From an uncultured Clostridia bacterium (GTDB taxonomy: Bacteria; Bacillota; Clostridia; Oscillospirales; Oscillospiraceae), in contig CALICR010000201.1 in the NCBI GenBank assembly GCA_938049125.1, forward strand, positions 1 to 13,728: a stretch of DNA of 13,728 nt, given 5' to 3'. Shown here piece by piece: positions 7,115 through 13,366 of the stretch (the stretch's first letter is position 1; each line of letters starts with the position of its first letter). The notes below the pieces were generated by a model, which was not told the DNA's origin, searched no databases, and saw only the letters and a list, made by a program, of their open reading frames with translations. The position numbers and the translations under genes are program-made.

Positions 7115-7160
7115 TTCAAAACGGCTGTTTTGAATAAAATTTAATAAAATTTTATTCAAA
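7115..7160. repeat. Overlapping inverted repeats sharing a TTTGAA arm
   Basis: TTCAAAAC (7115-7122) pairs with GTTTTGAA (7127-7134) around GGCT. The right arm is also part of a second, larger inverted repeat: TTTGAATAAAATTT (7129-7142) with AAATTTTATTCAAA (7147-7160), 14 bp perfect with a four-base spacer. The decamer AATAAAATTT is also tandemly duplicated (7133-7142, 7143-7152). The element lies about 100 bases before the operon promoter, which fits a regulator-binding region better than an mRNA element of that transcript. Confidence 0.8.
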
Positions 7161-7257
7161 TATTGCAGAACAGAGAAACGGATTTGAAGAAGATGCACAA
7201 GAGAAACAAGAATAAATCGTTGAAATATACTAATATAGGCGCGGAAAGCACCACGTA

Positions 7258-7286
7258 TTGACAAAAATCACAAAATCTGCTACAAA
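7258..7286 (+). promoter_or_regulatory. Promoter of the peptide hydrolase/transport operon
   Basis: A perfect TTGACA -35 (7258-7263), a 17-base spacer and TACAAA (7281-7286) form a good sigma-A type promoter. Transcription should start near 7293, giving a leader of about 100 bases. Confidence 0.75.
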
Positions 7287-7303
7287 GAAATCAGCGACAG
7301 ACA

Positions 7304-7377
7304 TAAAAAGTTTTTTAAAACCGAGAAAGGAATGAGAAAAAAACTGGGTCACTGTTCGACCCGGATTTAAAAAGTTT
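7304..7377 (+). promoter_or_regulatory. Leader hairpin bracketed by a repeated decamer
   Basis: CTGGGTC (7344-7350) pairs with GACCCGG (7358-7364), with one T-G pair and a seven-base loop. TAAAAAGTTT occurs at 7304-7313 and again at 7368-7377, either side of this hairpin. The second copy lies just before the AGGAG of the first gene. The hairpin lacks a T-run, so it is not an obvious terminator. Confidence 0.5.
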
Positions 7378-7380
7378 AAG

Positions 7381-7385
7381 AGGAG
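7381..7385 (+). promoter_or_regulatory. Ribosome binding site fixing the amidohydrolase start
   Basis: AGGAG directly abuts an ATG at 7386, leaving no spacer, but is nine bases before the ATG at 7395. The latter is therefore the likely start. Confidence 0.7.
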
Positions 7386-7394
7386 ATGGCAGGA

Positions 7395-8588
7395 ATGATT
7401 TTAACAGCAAAAAAGGCGATTACCGGTGACGGGAAGACAGTCCTGCAGGACGTCGGGATCCTGATCCGGGACGGCAAGATCCGGGAGATCGCGGCGGCAG
7501 ATGAGCTGCGGCACCGGATGCCGGAGGAAGCGGTCACAGACTACGGCAGCGCGACCCTGATCCCTGGCTACATCGATATGCACACCCATATGGGCTGCTA
7601 CGACGGCATGTGGGACCTGGCGCAGTACAACGAGTACCGCAAGGGTATCCTGGGCTACCAGCAGACCGCCGAGTCCTTTGAACACGGCGTTACGACCATC
7701 CGGGACGCAGGCTGTCCGGATATGCTGCTGGAGACGCTGCGGACCATGCAGACCTTCGGCTATGCGAAGCTGCCGCGTATCTTCCACAGCAACCAGGCCA
7801 TCGCCATGACTGGCGGCCACTGCTGGCGCATGGGCATCGTGACCCAGGCGGACGGCATCGACGGCCTGCGCACGGCGATCCGGAAGACCATCCGCTCCGG
7901 CGCGGACTGGATCAAGATCATGACGACCCACCGCATGAATACGCCGCTGGAGTACTCCCAGGAGGAACTGGACTTCGCCGTTGCGGAGACCCATCGTCTC
8001 GGCAAGAAGTGCTTTATCCACGCGGCGCTGCACCCGGGACTTCAGATGGCCATTGACGCCGGACCGGACAGCATCGAGCACGGTACCCGGATGACCCTGG
8101 ACCAGGCGAAGCAGATGATCGACAAGAACATCTACTGGTGCCCCACCATCGCCTCGCTGGAGTACATCGTTCCGCAGCTGATGGCAAAGGATGACGACGG
8201 CAACGCCTACTACCAGATTCAGATCAACGACCGGAACTTCTACGCAAACAATGCTGCCCACATCCGGGAGCACTTCCTGGAGCTGGCGGAGACCGGCATC
8301 AAGGTCATTGCGGGTACGGACTTCGACACGGGCTATATCCCCTCGGCCCCGGTGGGCATGGAGCTTCGGTATATGCACGAGTTCGGCTGGGAACCGTGCA
8401 AGATCATCCAGGCCGGCACCTACAACGGTGCGGAGCTGCTCGGCATCGGCGACAGCGTCGGTCTGCTCAAGGAGGGGTACACGGCGGACATCGCGGTGCT
8501 GGACGGCGACCCGGAGACGGACGGCGGCGCCTATGAGAAGATCGCGGCTACCTATTTCGGTGGTGAATGCGTCTATCGGCGCGCCTGA
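7395..8588 (+). CDS. Metal-dependent amidohydrolase, prolidase/imidazolonepropionase-like group
   Basis: The protein belongs to the amidohydrolase superfamily (PF01979-type barrel plus a small beta domain at both ends) and most resembles the group with Xaa-Pro and Xaa-Arg/Lys dipeptidases. The 397-residue product has no signal peptide, so it is probably cytoplasmic. The complete binuclear metal site is visible: His63 and His65 in DMHTHMG, probable carboxylated Lys174 in GADWIKIM, His209 in CFIHAA, His229 in SIEHGT, and catalytic Asp309 in AGTDFD. MTGGH (138-142) is also typical of the dipeptidase-like members. The closing GYTADIAVLDGDP is the usual C-terminal signature. It is the first gene of the operon, 41 bases before the M19 gene, with no terminator between. 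A dipeptide, N-acyl amino acid or cyclic amide substrate is possible; context favours a peptide. Confidence 0.88.
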   Translation: MILTAKKAITGDGKTVLQDVGILIRDGKIREIAAADELRHRMPEEAVTDYGSATLIPGYIDMHTHMGCYDGMWDLAQYNEYRKGILGYQQTAESFEHGVTTIRDAGCPDMLLETLRTMQTFGYAKLPRIFHSNQAIAMTGGHCWRMGIVTQADGIDGLRTAIRKTIRSGADWIKIMTTHRMNTPLEYSQEELDFAVAETHRLGKKCFIHAALHPGLQMAIDAGPDSIEHGTRMTLDQAKQMIDKNIYWCPTIASLEYIVPQLMAKDDDGNAYYQIQINDRNFYANNAAHIREHFLELAETGIKVIAGTDFDTGYIPSAPVGMELRYMHEFGWEPCKIIQAGTYNGAELLGIGDSVGLLKEGYTADIAVLDGDPETDGGAYEKIAATYFGGECVYRRA

Positions 8589-8629
8589 GCGCGGCATAAG
8601 ACTGATTTTTACGAGGAGGCGGGTATAAC

Positions 8630-9775
8630 ATGCGGTTTCATGATATGACGGACGATCAGAAATGGTCCTACATCGCACTGATGACGGAGCAGTGGGATGC
8701 CGAGGACAACGAGGCGAACAAGGAGGCGATCCTAGCGTTCAACGAGGGCGTTTCGCCGGAGGCTGCGGCGCTGCACCGGGACGCGCTGATCATTGATGCC
8801 TGCACCTTCAATGTGGTGCGCCGCGGCTGGCGGATCGCCGCGGCGGGCGCATCGGCACTGAACTGCACGGTGCCAGACGTGTTCGGCGAGTGCGGCGAGG
8901 CCTTTAAGGCCGTGGCCAATTACTACCAGGTGATCCGGGAGGACCCGCGGTTCCGTCTCATCCGCACGGCGGACGATATCCTGGAGGCGAAGCGGCAGGG
9001 GCAGACCGGTCTCATCATCGGCGCGCAAAGCCCGTCCTTCCTTGTGGGCTACGACATCGAGTCGGTGCTGGAGGCCTTCTGCACGCTGGGCCTGCGCGTT
9101 ATGCAGATCGGCTACAACTACCGGACATTCGCAGCCGACGGTTGTTTCAGTCCGGCCAATGCGGGGCTGTCGGACACGGGCATCGAGCTGGTGCGGCTGA
9201 TGGAAAAGCATCATGTCACCGTCGATCTGAGCCACGCGGGCGAACGGTCCACGCTGGAGGCTATGGAGATGGCGGAAAAACCGCAAATCTTCTCGCACTC
9301 CAATCCGATGGGCCTGTTCCGGCACCCGCGGAACATCACGGATGAGCAGGCGAAAAAGTGTGCGGCGACAGGCGGCGTCATCGGCGTTTCGACCTACAAT
9401 GTCACGCTGTGGGATGGGGAGCACTTCCCGACCCTGGACACCTTCCTGAACTGCCTCTGCTACTATTGCGACCTGGTCGGCGTGGAGCACGTGGGCATCG
9501 GACTGGACACCACCGCGACGGAGGGCTGCTATTCCCGGGCGGAGATTCGCTATTTTGCGAAGCTGATCCGGAAGACCTGCGGCAACGACGCCGTGTCCTA
9601 CAAGGCCTTCTCGCAGGACCGGCCGCCGGTCAACGCCTTCTCCGTGGAGGGACTGGCCAGCATGGCAAACTGGGTGAACCTCATCGACGGGATGCTGAAG
9701 CGCGGCTTTACGGAGCGGGAGATCCGGCTGCTGGCCGGTGAGAACTGGCTGAAGGTCTTCCGGGAGACGTGGTAA
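8630..9775 (+). CDS. Divergent M19 (renal dipeptidase-like) protein with altered metal site
   Basis: M19 enzymes are zinc dipeptidases that can also hydrolyse D-amino-acid-containing dipeptides. This 381-residue protein, without a signal peptide, shows the family core: GLSDTGIELVRLM (179-191), VDLSH with His202, FSHSNP with His223, HPRNITDEQAKKCAATGGVIGV (split here at 232-243 and 244-253), and GIGLD with Asp293. It differs at the other ligands: the usual DGHND becomes DACTF (56-60), replacing His and Asp with Cys58 and Phe60, and the bridging Glu position carries Gln133 in GAQSPS. I recall an M19 subgroup with Gln and NTS at this place and MQLTYN downstream, which fits MQIGYN here, so this may be a recognised branch rather than decay. 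An N-terminal extension of about 50 residues is present. GAGGAGG (8613-8619) lies ten bases before the ATG. Activity may be retained with a single metal, altered, or lost. Confidence 0.87.
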   Translation: MRFHDMTDDQKWSYIALMTEQWDAEDNEANKEAILAFNEGVSPEAAALHRDALIIDACTFNVVRRGWRIAAAGASALNCTVPDVFGECGEAFKAVANYYQVIREDPRFRLIRTADDILEAKRQGQTGLIIGAQSPSFLVGYDIESVLEAFCTLGLRVMQIGYNYRTFAADGCFSPANAGLSDTGIELVRLMEKHHVTVDLSHAGERSTLEAMEMAEKPQIFSHSNPMGLFRHPRNITDEQAKKCAATGGVIGVSTYNVTLWDGEHFPTLDTFLNCLCYYCDLVGVEHVGIGLDTTATEGCYSRAEIRYFAKLIRKTCGNDAVSYKAFSQDRPPVNAFSVEGLASMANWVNLIDGMLKRGFTEREIRLLAGENWLKVFRETW

Positions 9776-9793
9776 AGATCCCGCGGGATCTTT
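9774..9793 (+). other. Perfect 20-base palindrome overlapping the M19 gene stop
   Basis: AAAGATCCCGCGGGATCTTT is a perfect inverted repeat, giving an 8-bp stem with a CGCG loop in RNA. Its first two bases belong to the TAA stop codon. It is followed by TATAAT at 9796-9801, which has only a poor -35 candidate at 9773-9778. It could damp read-through into, protect the 5' end of, or bind a protein ahead of the binding-protein gene. Confidence 0.7.
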
Positions 9794-9823
9794 CATATAA
9801 TTCAGGAAAAAGGAGAAAGAGAA

Positions 9824-11407
9824 ATGAAAAAACTGCTCGCAATTCTGTTGGCGCTGACGCTGGTCCTCAGCTTTGCCGCCTGCGGCGCCCGGCAGGACGC
9901 CGCGCCCACGGACGGGAACGAAACGGACCAGAATGCTGCGGAGAAGCCTGCTGAAACGGCTTCCGACAACACTGCAACCGGGACCCGTACGGATGTCGTC
10001 TACGGCCTGACCAGCGACATCGGCTCCCTGGACCACATCACGGCGACGGACCAGATCTCCAACATCGCCTGGAGACAGCTCTACGATACGCTGGTCGAGA
10101 AGGACGAGAACGGCGAATGGGTCGGCAAGCTGGCCGAGAGCTGGGAGCTCAGCGACGACGGCTGCACCTATACGTTCCATCTCCGCAAGGACGTGGTTTG
10201 CCATGACGGTCTGCCCATGACCGCAGAGGATGTCGCCTACTCCATCAACCGCGAAATCGCCTCTGCGGCCAACGGTCCCTGCATGGTCAACATGATCGAC
10301 GCCACGGTCGTGGACGACTACACCGTAGACATCAACCTCTCCGCGCCCTATGCGCCGACGCTGGAAGTTCTTCTGGCCTGGGGCCGGATCTCCAGCGCCA
10401 GAACGACGGACTATGACACGGCGCCCATCGGCACCGGCCCCTACAAGTTCGTCTCCCGCAGCTCCGGTGAGAACATCATCATGGAGGCCTGGGACCAGTA
10501 TTACCTCGGTGAGGCTGCCATCAAGAATCTGACGTTCCGCGTCATCACCGACGCCAACTCTCAGATCGCCGCCATCCAGACCGGCGACATCGACTTCCTG
10601 ACCCACGCGCCGCTGTCCGCAAAGGGCACCGTGGAGGCGGACTCCAACCTGGTCTGGCAGCAGACCGACTTCCGCGGCAATGTCTGGGTCACCATGCGGG
10701 AGGACATCGCGCCCTTCGACAATGTGCTGGCGAGAAAGGCGGTCCAGTACTGTGTGGACAAGGCAGCCATGCTCCAGGGAGGCTCCGAAGGCCTCGGCAT
10801 GATCCTGAAGACGCTGTGGCCCGCGGGCGTCACCGCGTCCCCGGAGAAGGATTATGTGGAGCCTTATTCCTATGACGTGGAGAAGGCGAAGGAATATCTT
10901 GATCAGTACAAGGCGGAGGCCGGTGTGGACGAGGTCACAATCGAGATCCTGGCGCCGGATACGGCCATGTATCTCCTGCCGGCAACGACGCTGGAGGGCA
11001 TGCTTCGAGAGGCGGGCTTCACGGTAACGACGAACCAGATCGAGCGTGCGACCTTCTGGTCCTCGCTGCAGTCCGGCCAGTATCAGATCGCCGTGGCGGG
11101 CACGTCCTGGGCCGTGGCAGACGGCGACGCCGAGTTCATGTACCTCCACAGCAGCGCGGCGGGTGGCCAGAACTACATCCCCTGCCTGAACGACGAGATC
11201 GACTCCCTGCTGGAGTTGGCCCGGTCCAGCAGCGATGAGGAAGAACGCCGCGACGCCTATGCGCAGGTCCAGCAGATCATCGACGACGAGGCGATTCTGG
11301 TCACGCTGTACTGCCCGGCCAACGCGGTCTGCTTCAATGCGGCGCTGAAGGGCGTCGACCTGAAGAACGATCTCTATCAGCACTATGTCTACGACTGGTC
11401 CTGGTGA
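9824..11407 (+). CDS. Peptide ABC transporter substrate-binding lipoprotein (family 5)
   Basis: This is the extracellular capture protein of a Dpp/Opp/nickel-type ABC importer, 527 residues long, typical for the family. The signal peptide carries KK at residues 2-3, a hydrophobic core, and SFAAC with Cys20 as the probable lipidation site. A short linker rich in Ala, Glu, Asp and Thr follows, as is usual for Bacillota lipoproteins. The fold markers of SBP_bac_5 are present: LAESWELSDDGCTYTFHLRK near 107-126, DGLPMTAEDVAYS after it, PIGTGPYKF in the middle, and the late YAQVQQIIDDEA helix. AGGAG (9811-9815) is eight bases before the ATG. It lies between two intercistronic hairpins, consistent with higher expression than the permeases. 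Dipeptides or short peptides are the likely ligand given the two hydrolases upstream, but opines, glutathione or other family 5 ligands are not excluded. Confidence 0.94.
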   Translation: MKKLLAILLALTLVLSFAACGARQDAAPTDGNETDQNAAEKPAETASDNTATGTRTDVVYGLTSDIGSLDHITATDQISNIAWRQLYDTLVEKDENGEWVGKLAESWELSDDGCTYTFHLRKDVVCHDGLPMTAEDVAYSINREIASAANGPCMVNMIDATVVDDYTVDINLSAPYAPTLEVLLAWGRISSARTTDYDTAPIGTGPYKFVSRSSGENIIMEAWDQYYLGEAAIKNLTFRVITDANSQIAAIQTGDIDFLTHAPLSAKGTVEADSNLVWQQTDFRGNVWVTMREDIAPFDNVLARKAVQYCVDKAAMLQGGSEGLGMILKTLWPAGVTASPEKDYVEPYSYDVEKAKEYLDQYKAEAGVDEVTIEILAPDTAMYLLPATTLEGMLREAGFTVTTNQIERATFWSSLQSGQYQIAVAGTSWAVADGDAEFMYLHSSAAGGQNYIPCLNDEIDSLLELARSSSDEEERRDAYAQVQQIIDDEAILVTLYCPANAVCFNAALKGVDLKNDLYQHYVYDWSW

Positions 11408-11457
11408 TCCTCCCGGATCTCGGGAACTGCACCCGGATCGTGCTTGAGGACTGTCTG

Positions 11458-11489
11458 TCGGGTGGAAGCGGGAAACCGCTTCCACCCGA
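11458..11489 (+). other. Strong intercistronic hairpin between binding protein and permease genes
   Basis: TCGGGTGGAAGCGG (11458-11471) and CCGCTTCCACCCGA (11476-11489) form a perfect 14-bp stem closed by a GAAA tetraloop. There is no T-run, and the next gene's ribosome binding site starts six bases later. A smaller hairpin (TCCCG 11411-11415 with CGGGA 11421-11425) lies upstream. This resembles the 3' stabilising or partially terminating hairpins often found after binding-protein genes in ABC operons. Confidence 0.85.
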
Positions 11490-11508
11490 TCACTAGGGAG
11501 GATTTTGA

Positions 11509-12453
11509 ATGCTGAAATTCATTTTGAAACGCTTGCTCATCCTGATCCCGGTCCTGATCGGCGTGTCGTTTCTCGTGTTCTGCATCCTGGCGCTGATGCC
11601 GGCAGACGTCGCCTCCATCCAGCTTGGAATGGCGGCGACGCCGGAGGGCATCGCCCAGTGGAATGTGGAGCATGGGCTGGACCAGCCGTTTTTGAGCCGT
11701 TATGTAAACTATATGGCCGCCCTGATCCAGGGCGACCTGGGGAAATCCTATTCGACGAACATCGCTGTGGCGGCGGAGCTGCTCCAGCGCATCCCGACAA
11801 CGCTGGCGCTGGCCGCAGGTACGCTGCTGATCGTCGTGGCCATCGGCATCCCGGTGGGTGTGGTGTCCGCGGTGAAGCAGTACAGTGTATTCGACACGGC
11901 GTCCCGGGTCCTGGCCATGCTGCTGACGTCGCTTCCGGCCTTCTGGCTGGGTCTTTTGCTGCTGCTGCGCTATGCGGTGACGCTGGGCTGGGTGCCATCC
12001 ACCGGAAATGGGACTTTCCGAAGCTTTATTCTTCCGTGGATCACGCTGTCGGCGGCGAATGCGGCGCAGCTGATCCGTATGACGCGTTCGACCATGCTGG
12101 AGGTAATCCGGGCGGACTACGTGCAGACGGCCCGGGCCAAGGGCGCGAAGCCCATGCGGATCGTCATGGTGCATGAGCTGCGGAACGCGCTGCTGCCCAT
12201 GATTACGGTCATCGGCATCATTCTGGGCCAGACCATTGGCGGCGCCATTGTGACGGAGACAGTGTTCTCACTCCCGGGCGTGGGGACGTATCTGCTCCAG
12301 GGAATCAACAAGTACGATATGCCCGTCGTCATGGCCAGCGTGCTGTTCATCGCGGCCATCATCGGCGTCATCAATCTGATTGTGGATGTGCTTTATATGT
12401 ATATCGATCCGCGCCTCCGCAGTCAGTTCGTCAAAGGCGATGCAAAGAGGTGA
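11509..12453 (+). CDS. Peptide ABC transporter permease, DppB/OppB type
   Basis: This is the first membrane subunit of the importer, forming the translocation path with the next gene's product. The 314-residue protein starts with the typical MLKFILKRLLILIPVLIGVS helix, has an external loop containing the HGLDQPFLSRYVNYM and GDLGKSY motifs of the DppB family, and about six membrane segments. The EAA loop that docks on the ATPase is visible near residues 203-230 (DYVQTARAKG, then NALLPMI). The C-terminal signature ETVFSLPGVGTYLL precedes the last helices. AGGGAGG (11495-11501) is seven bases before the ATG. The stop codon lies directly before the next permease, showing coupling. No key region is missing. 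Confidence 0.94.
   Translation: MLKFILKRLLILIPVLIGVSFLVFCILALMPADVASIQLGMAATPEGIAQWNVEHGLDQPFLSRYVNYMAALIQGDLGKSYSTNIAVAAELLQRIPTTLALAAGTLLIVVAIGIPVGVVSAVKQYSVFDTASRVLAMLLTSLPAFWLGLLLLLRYAVTLGWVPSTGNGTFRSFILPWITLSAANAAQLIRMTRSTMLEVIRADYVQTARAKGAKPMRIVMVHELRNALLPMITVIGIILGQTIGGAIVTETVFSLPGVGTYLLQGINKYDMPVVMASVLFIAAIIGVINLIVDVLYMYIDPRLRSQFVKGDAKR
12445..12450 (+). promoter_or_regulatory. Ribosome binding site deciding the second permease start
   Basis: AAGAGG inside the end of the upstream permease gene lies eight bases before ATG 12459 but only two before ATG 12453 and none before GTG 12450. The ATG at 12459 is therefore preferred. Confidence 0.6.
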
Positions 12454-12458
12454 TGGAT

Positions 12459-13355
12459 ATGACAAAAAGAAACGACAAAAGAAACGCTGCGGGACCGGGG
12501 CGGAAGCGCAGCCAGGCTGGCGCCATCTTCCGCCGCTTTGCCCGGAACAGAACGGCGATGCTTGGCCTCATCCTGTTTTTGATCGTCGTCTTTTTTGCGG
12601 TGTTTGCCGGTGCATTTGCGGACTATGACACCCAGGCGGTCAAGCAGGACGTCTATGCGCGCTTCGCCGCGCCGGGCAGCGAGGGGCATCTCCTCGGTGC
12701 CGACGCCCAGGGAAGGGACGTCTTTGCGCGGATCATCTTCGGTGCACGGCTCTCCCTGAAGATATCCTCCATCTCCGTGCTGTCCGCAGCCCTGCTCGGG
12801 ACGCTCATCGGGGCCGTCGTGGCCTATTACGGCGGAGTGCTGGACACCGTTGTGATGCGGATCGTGGACGTGTTTTTGGCGGTGCCCGCTACGCTCATGG
12901 CGGTCACGGTGGTTGCGGCCCTCGGGGCCAGTGTGAACAATCTCATTGTGGCGCTGGCGGTGTCCATGGTCCCGCCCTTCATCCGGGTCGTCCGTTCCAC
13001 GGTCCTGCAATTGAAGGGCGCGGACTACATCGAGGCGGCCCGTGCCTACGGGACCCGGAACAACGGGATCATCCGCAGTCACATCCTGCCCAACGCCATC
13101 GGCCCCATCATCGTTCAGACGACACTGAACCTGGCCAATGTGCTGCTGTCCGTTGCGGCATTGGGCTTCATCGGACTGGGTGTGCCCTCGCCGCAGCCGG
13201 AATGGGGCACCATGCTGGCGGAGGCCAAGGCCAATATGCGGGATTACCCGTTCCTGGTCATGATCCCGGGCGCGGCCATTGCGCTCACGGTCCTCTCTAT
13301 CAACCTGATCGGCGACGGCCTGCGCGATGCGCTGGATCCCAAGCTGAAGAATTAA
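12459..13355 (+). CDS. Peptide ABC transporter permease, DppC/OppC type
   Basis: This is the second membrane subunit of the importer, 298 residues from the chosen start. It has a basic cytoplasmic N-terminus and the family's FRRFARNRTAMLGLILFLIV first helix. The diagnostic HLLGADAQGRDVFARIIFGA motif is at about 77-96 and corresponds to HPLGTDQLGRDV of DppC. About five further membrane segments follow, with an EAA loop near 189-212 (DYIEAARAYG, then SHILPN). The ending DGLRDALDPKLKN is typical of the family. Translation is probably coupled to the upstream permease because alternative in-frame starts at 12450 and 12453 overlap its stop. The following ATPase gene starts 11 bases after this stop. 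Confidence 0.94.
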   Translation: MTKRNDKRNAAGPGRKRSQAGAIFRRFARNRTAMLGLILFLIVVFFAVFAGAFADYDTQAVKQDVYARFAAPGSEGHLLGADAQGRDVFARIIFGARLSLKISSISVLSAALLGTLIGAVVAYYGGVLDTVVMRIVDVFLAVPATLMAVTVVAALGASVNNLIVALAVSMVPPFIRVVRSTVLQLKGADYIEAARAYGTRNNGIIRSHILPNAIGPIIVQTTLNLANVLLSVAALGFIGLGVPSPQPEWGTMLAEAKANMRDYPFLVMIPGAAIALTVLSINLIGDGLRDALDPKLKN

Positions 13356-13366
13356 GGGGGTGCCAT

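Larger units (their letters stand above)
6972..7394. other. AT-rich regulatory island between pyk and the peptide operon
   Basis: This is the only long gap in the right half, and beyond the terminator it is strikingly AT-rich against its GC-rich surroundings. It contains, in order, the pyk terminator, overlapping inverted repeats (7115-7160), a purine-rich stretch without a recognised signal (7161-7250), the operon promoter (7258-7286), and an untranslated leader with a hairpin and a repeated decamer (7304-7377). No protein-coding gene or known riboswitch was recognised. Confidence 0.7.

Noticed and set aside
7129..7160. The 14-bp AT-rich inverted repeat as a bidirectional terminator of pyk
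   Set aside because: A much stronger terminator already lies at 6992-7035, and no convergent gene exists to need a second one. A regulatory site is favoured, though not proven.
7115..7394. A known riboswitch, T-box or CRISPR repeat in the AT-rich island
   Set aside because: No T-box core, purine, SAM, glycine or similar conserved core was recognisable, and there are no regularly spaced repeats with spacers.
8580..8593. CGCGC-CTGA-GCGCG stem-loop at the end of the amidohydrolase gene
   Set aside because: The stem is only five base pairs in GC-rich coding sequence, with no T-run. It is not distinguishable from chance.
8732..11485. A very long open frame on the minus strand (more than 900 codons) under the M19 and binding-protein genes
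   Set aside because: Its translation is low-complexity, rich in Arg, His, Val, Asp and Gly, without recognisable domains. It is the antisense shadow of GC-rich, codon-biased genes that clearly code on the + strand. The same applies to the minus-strand frames at 1891-3288 and 5520-7061.
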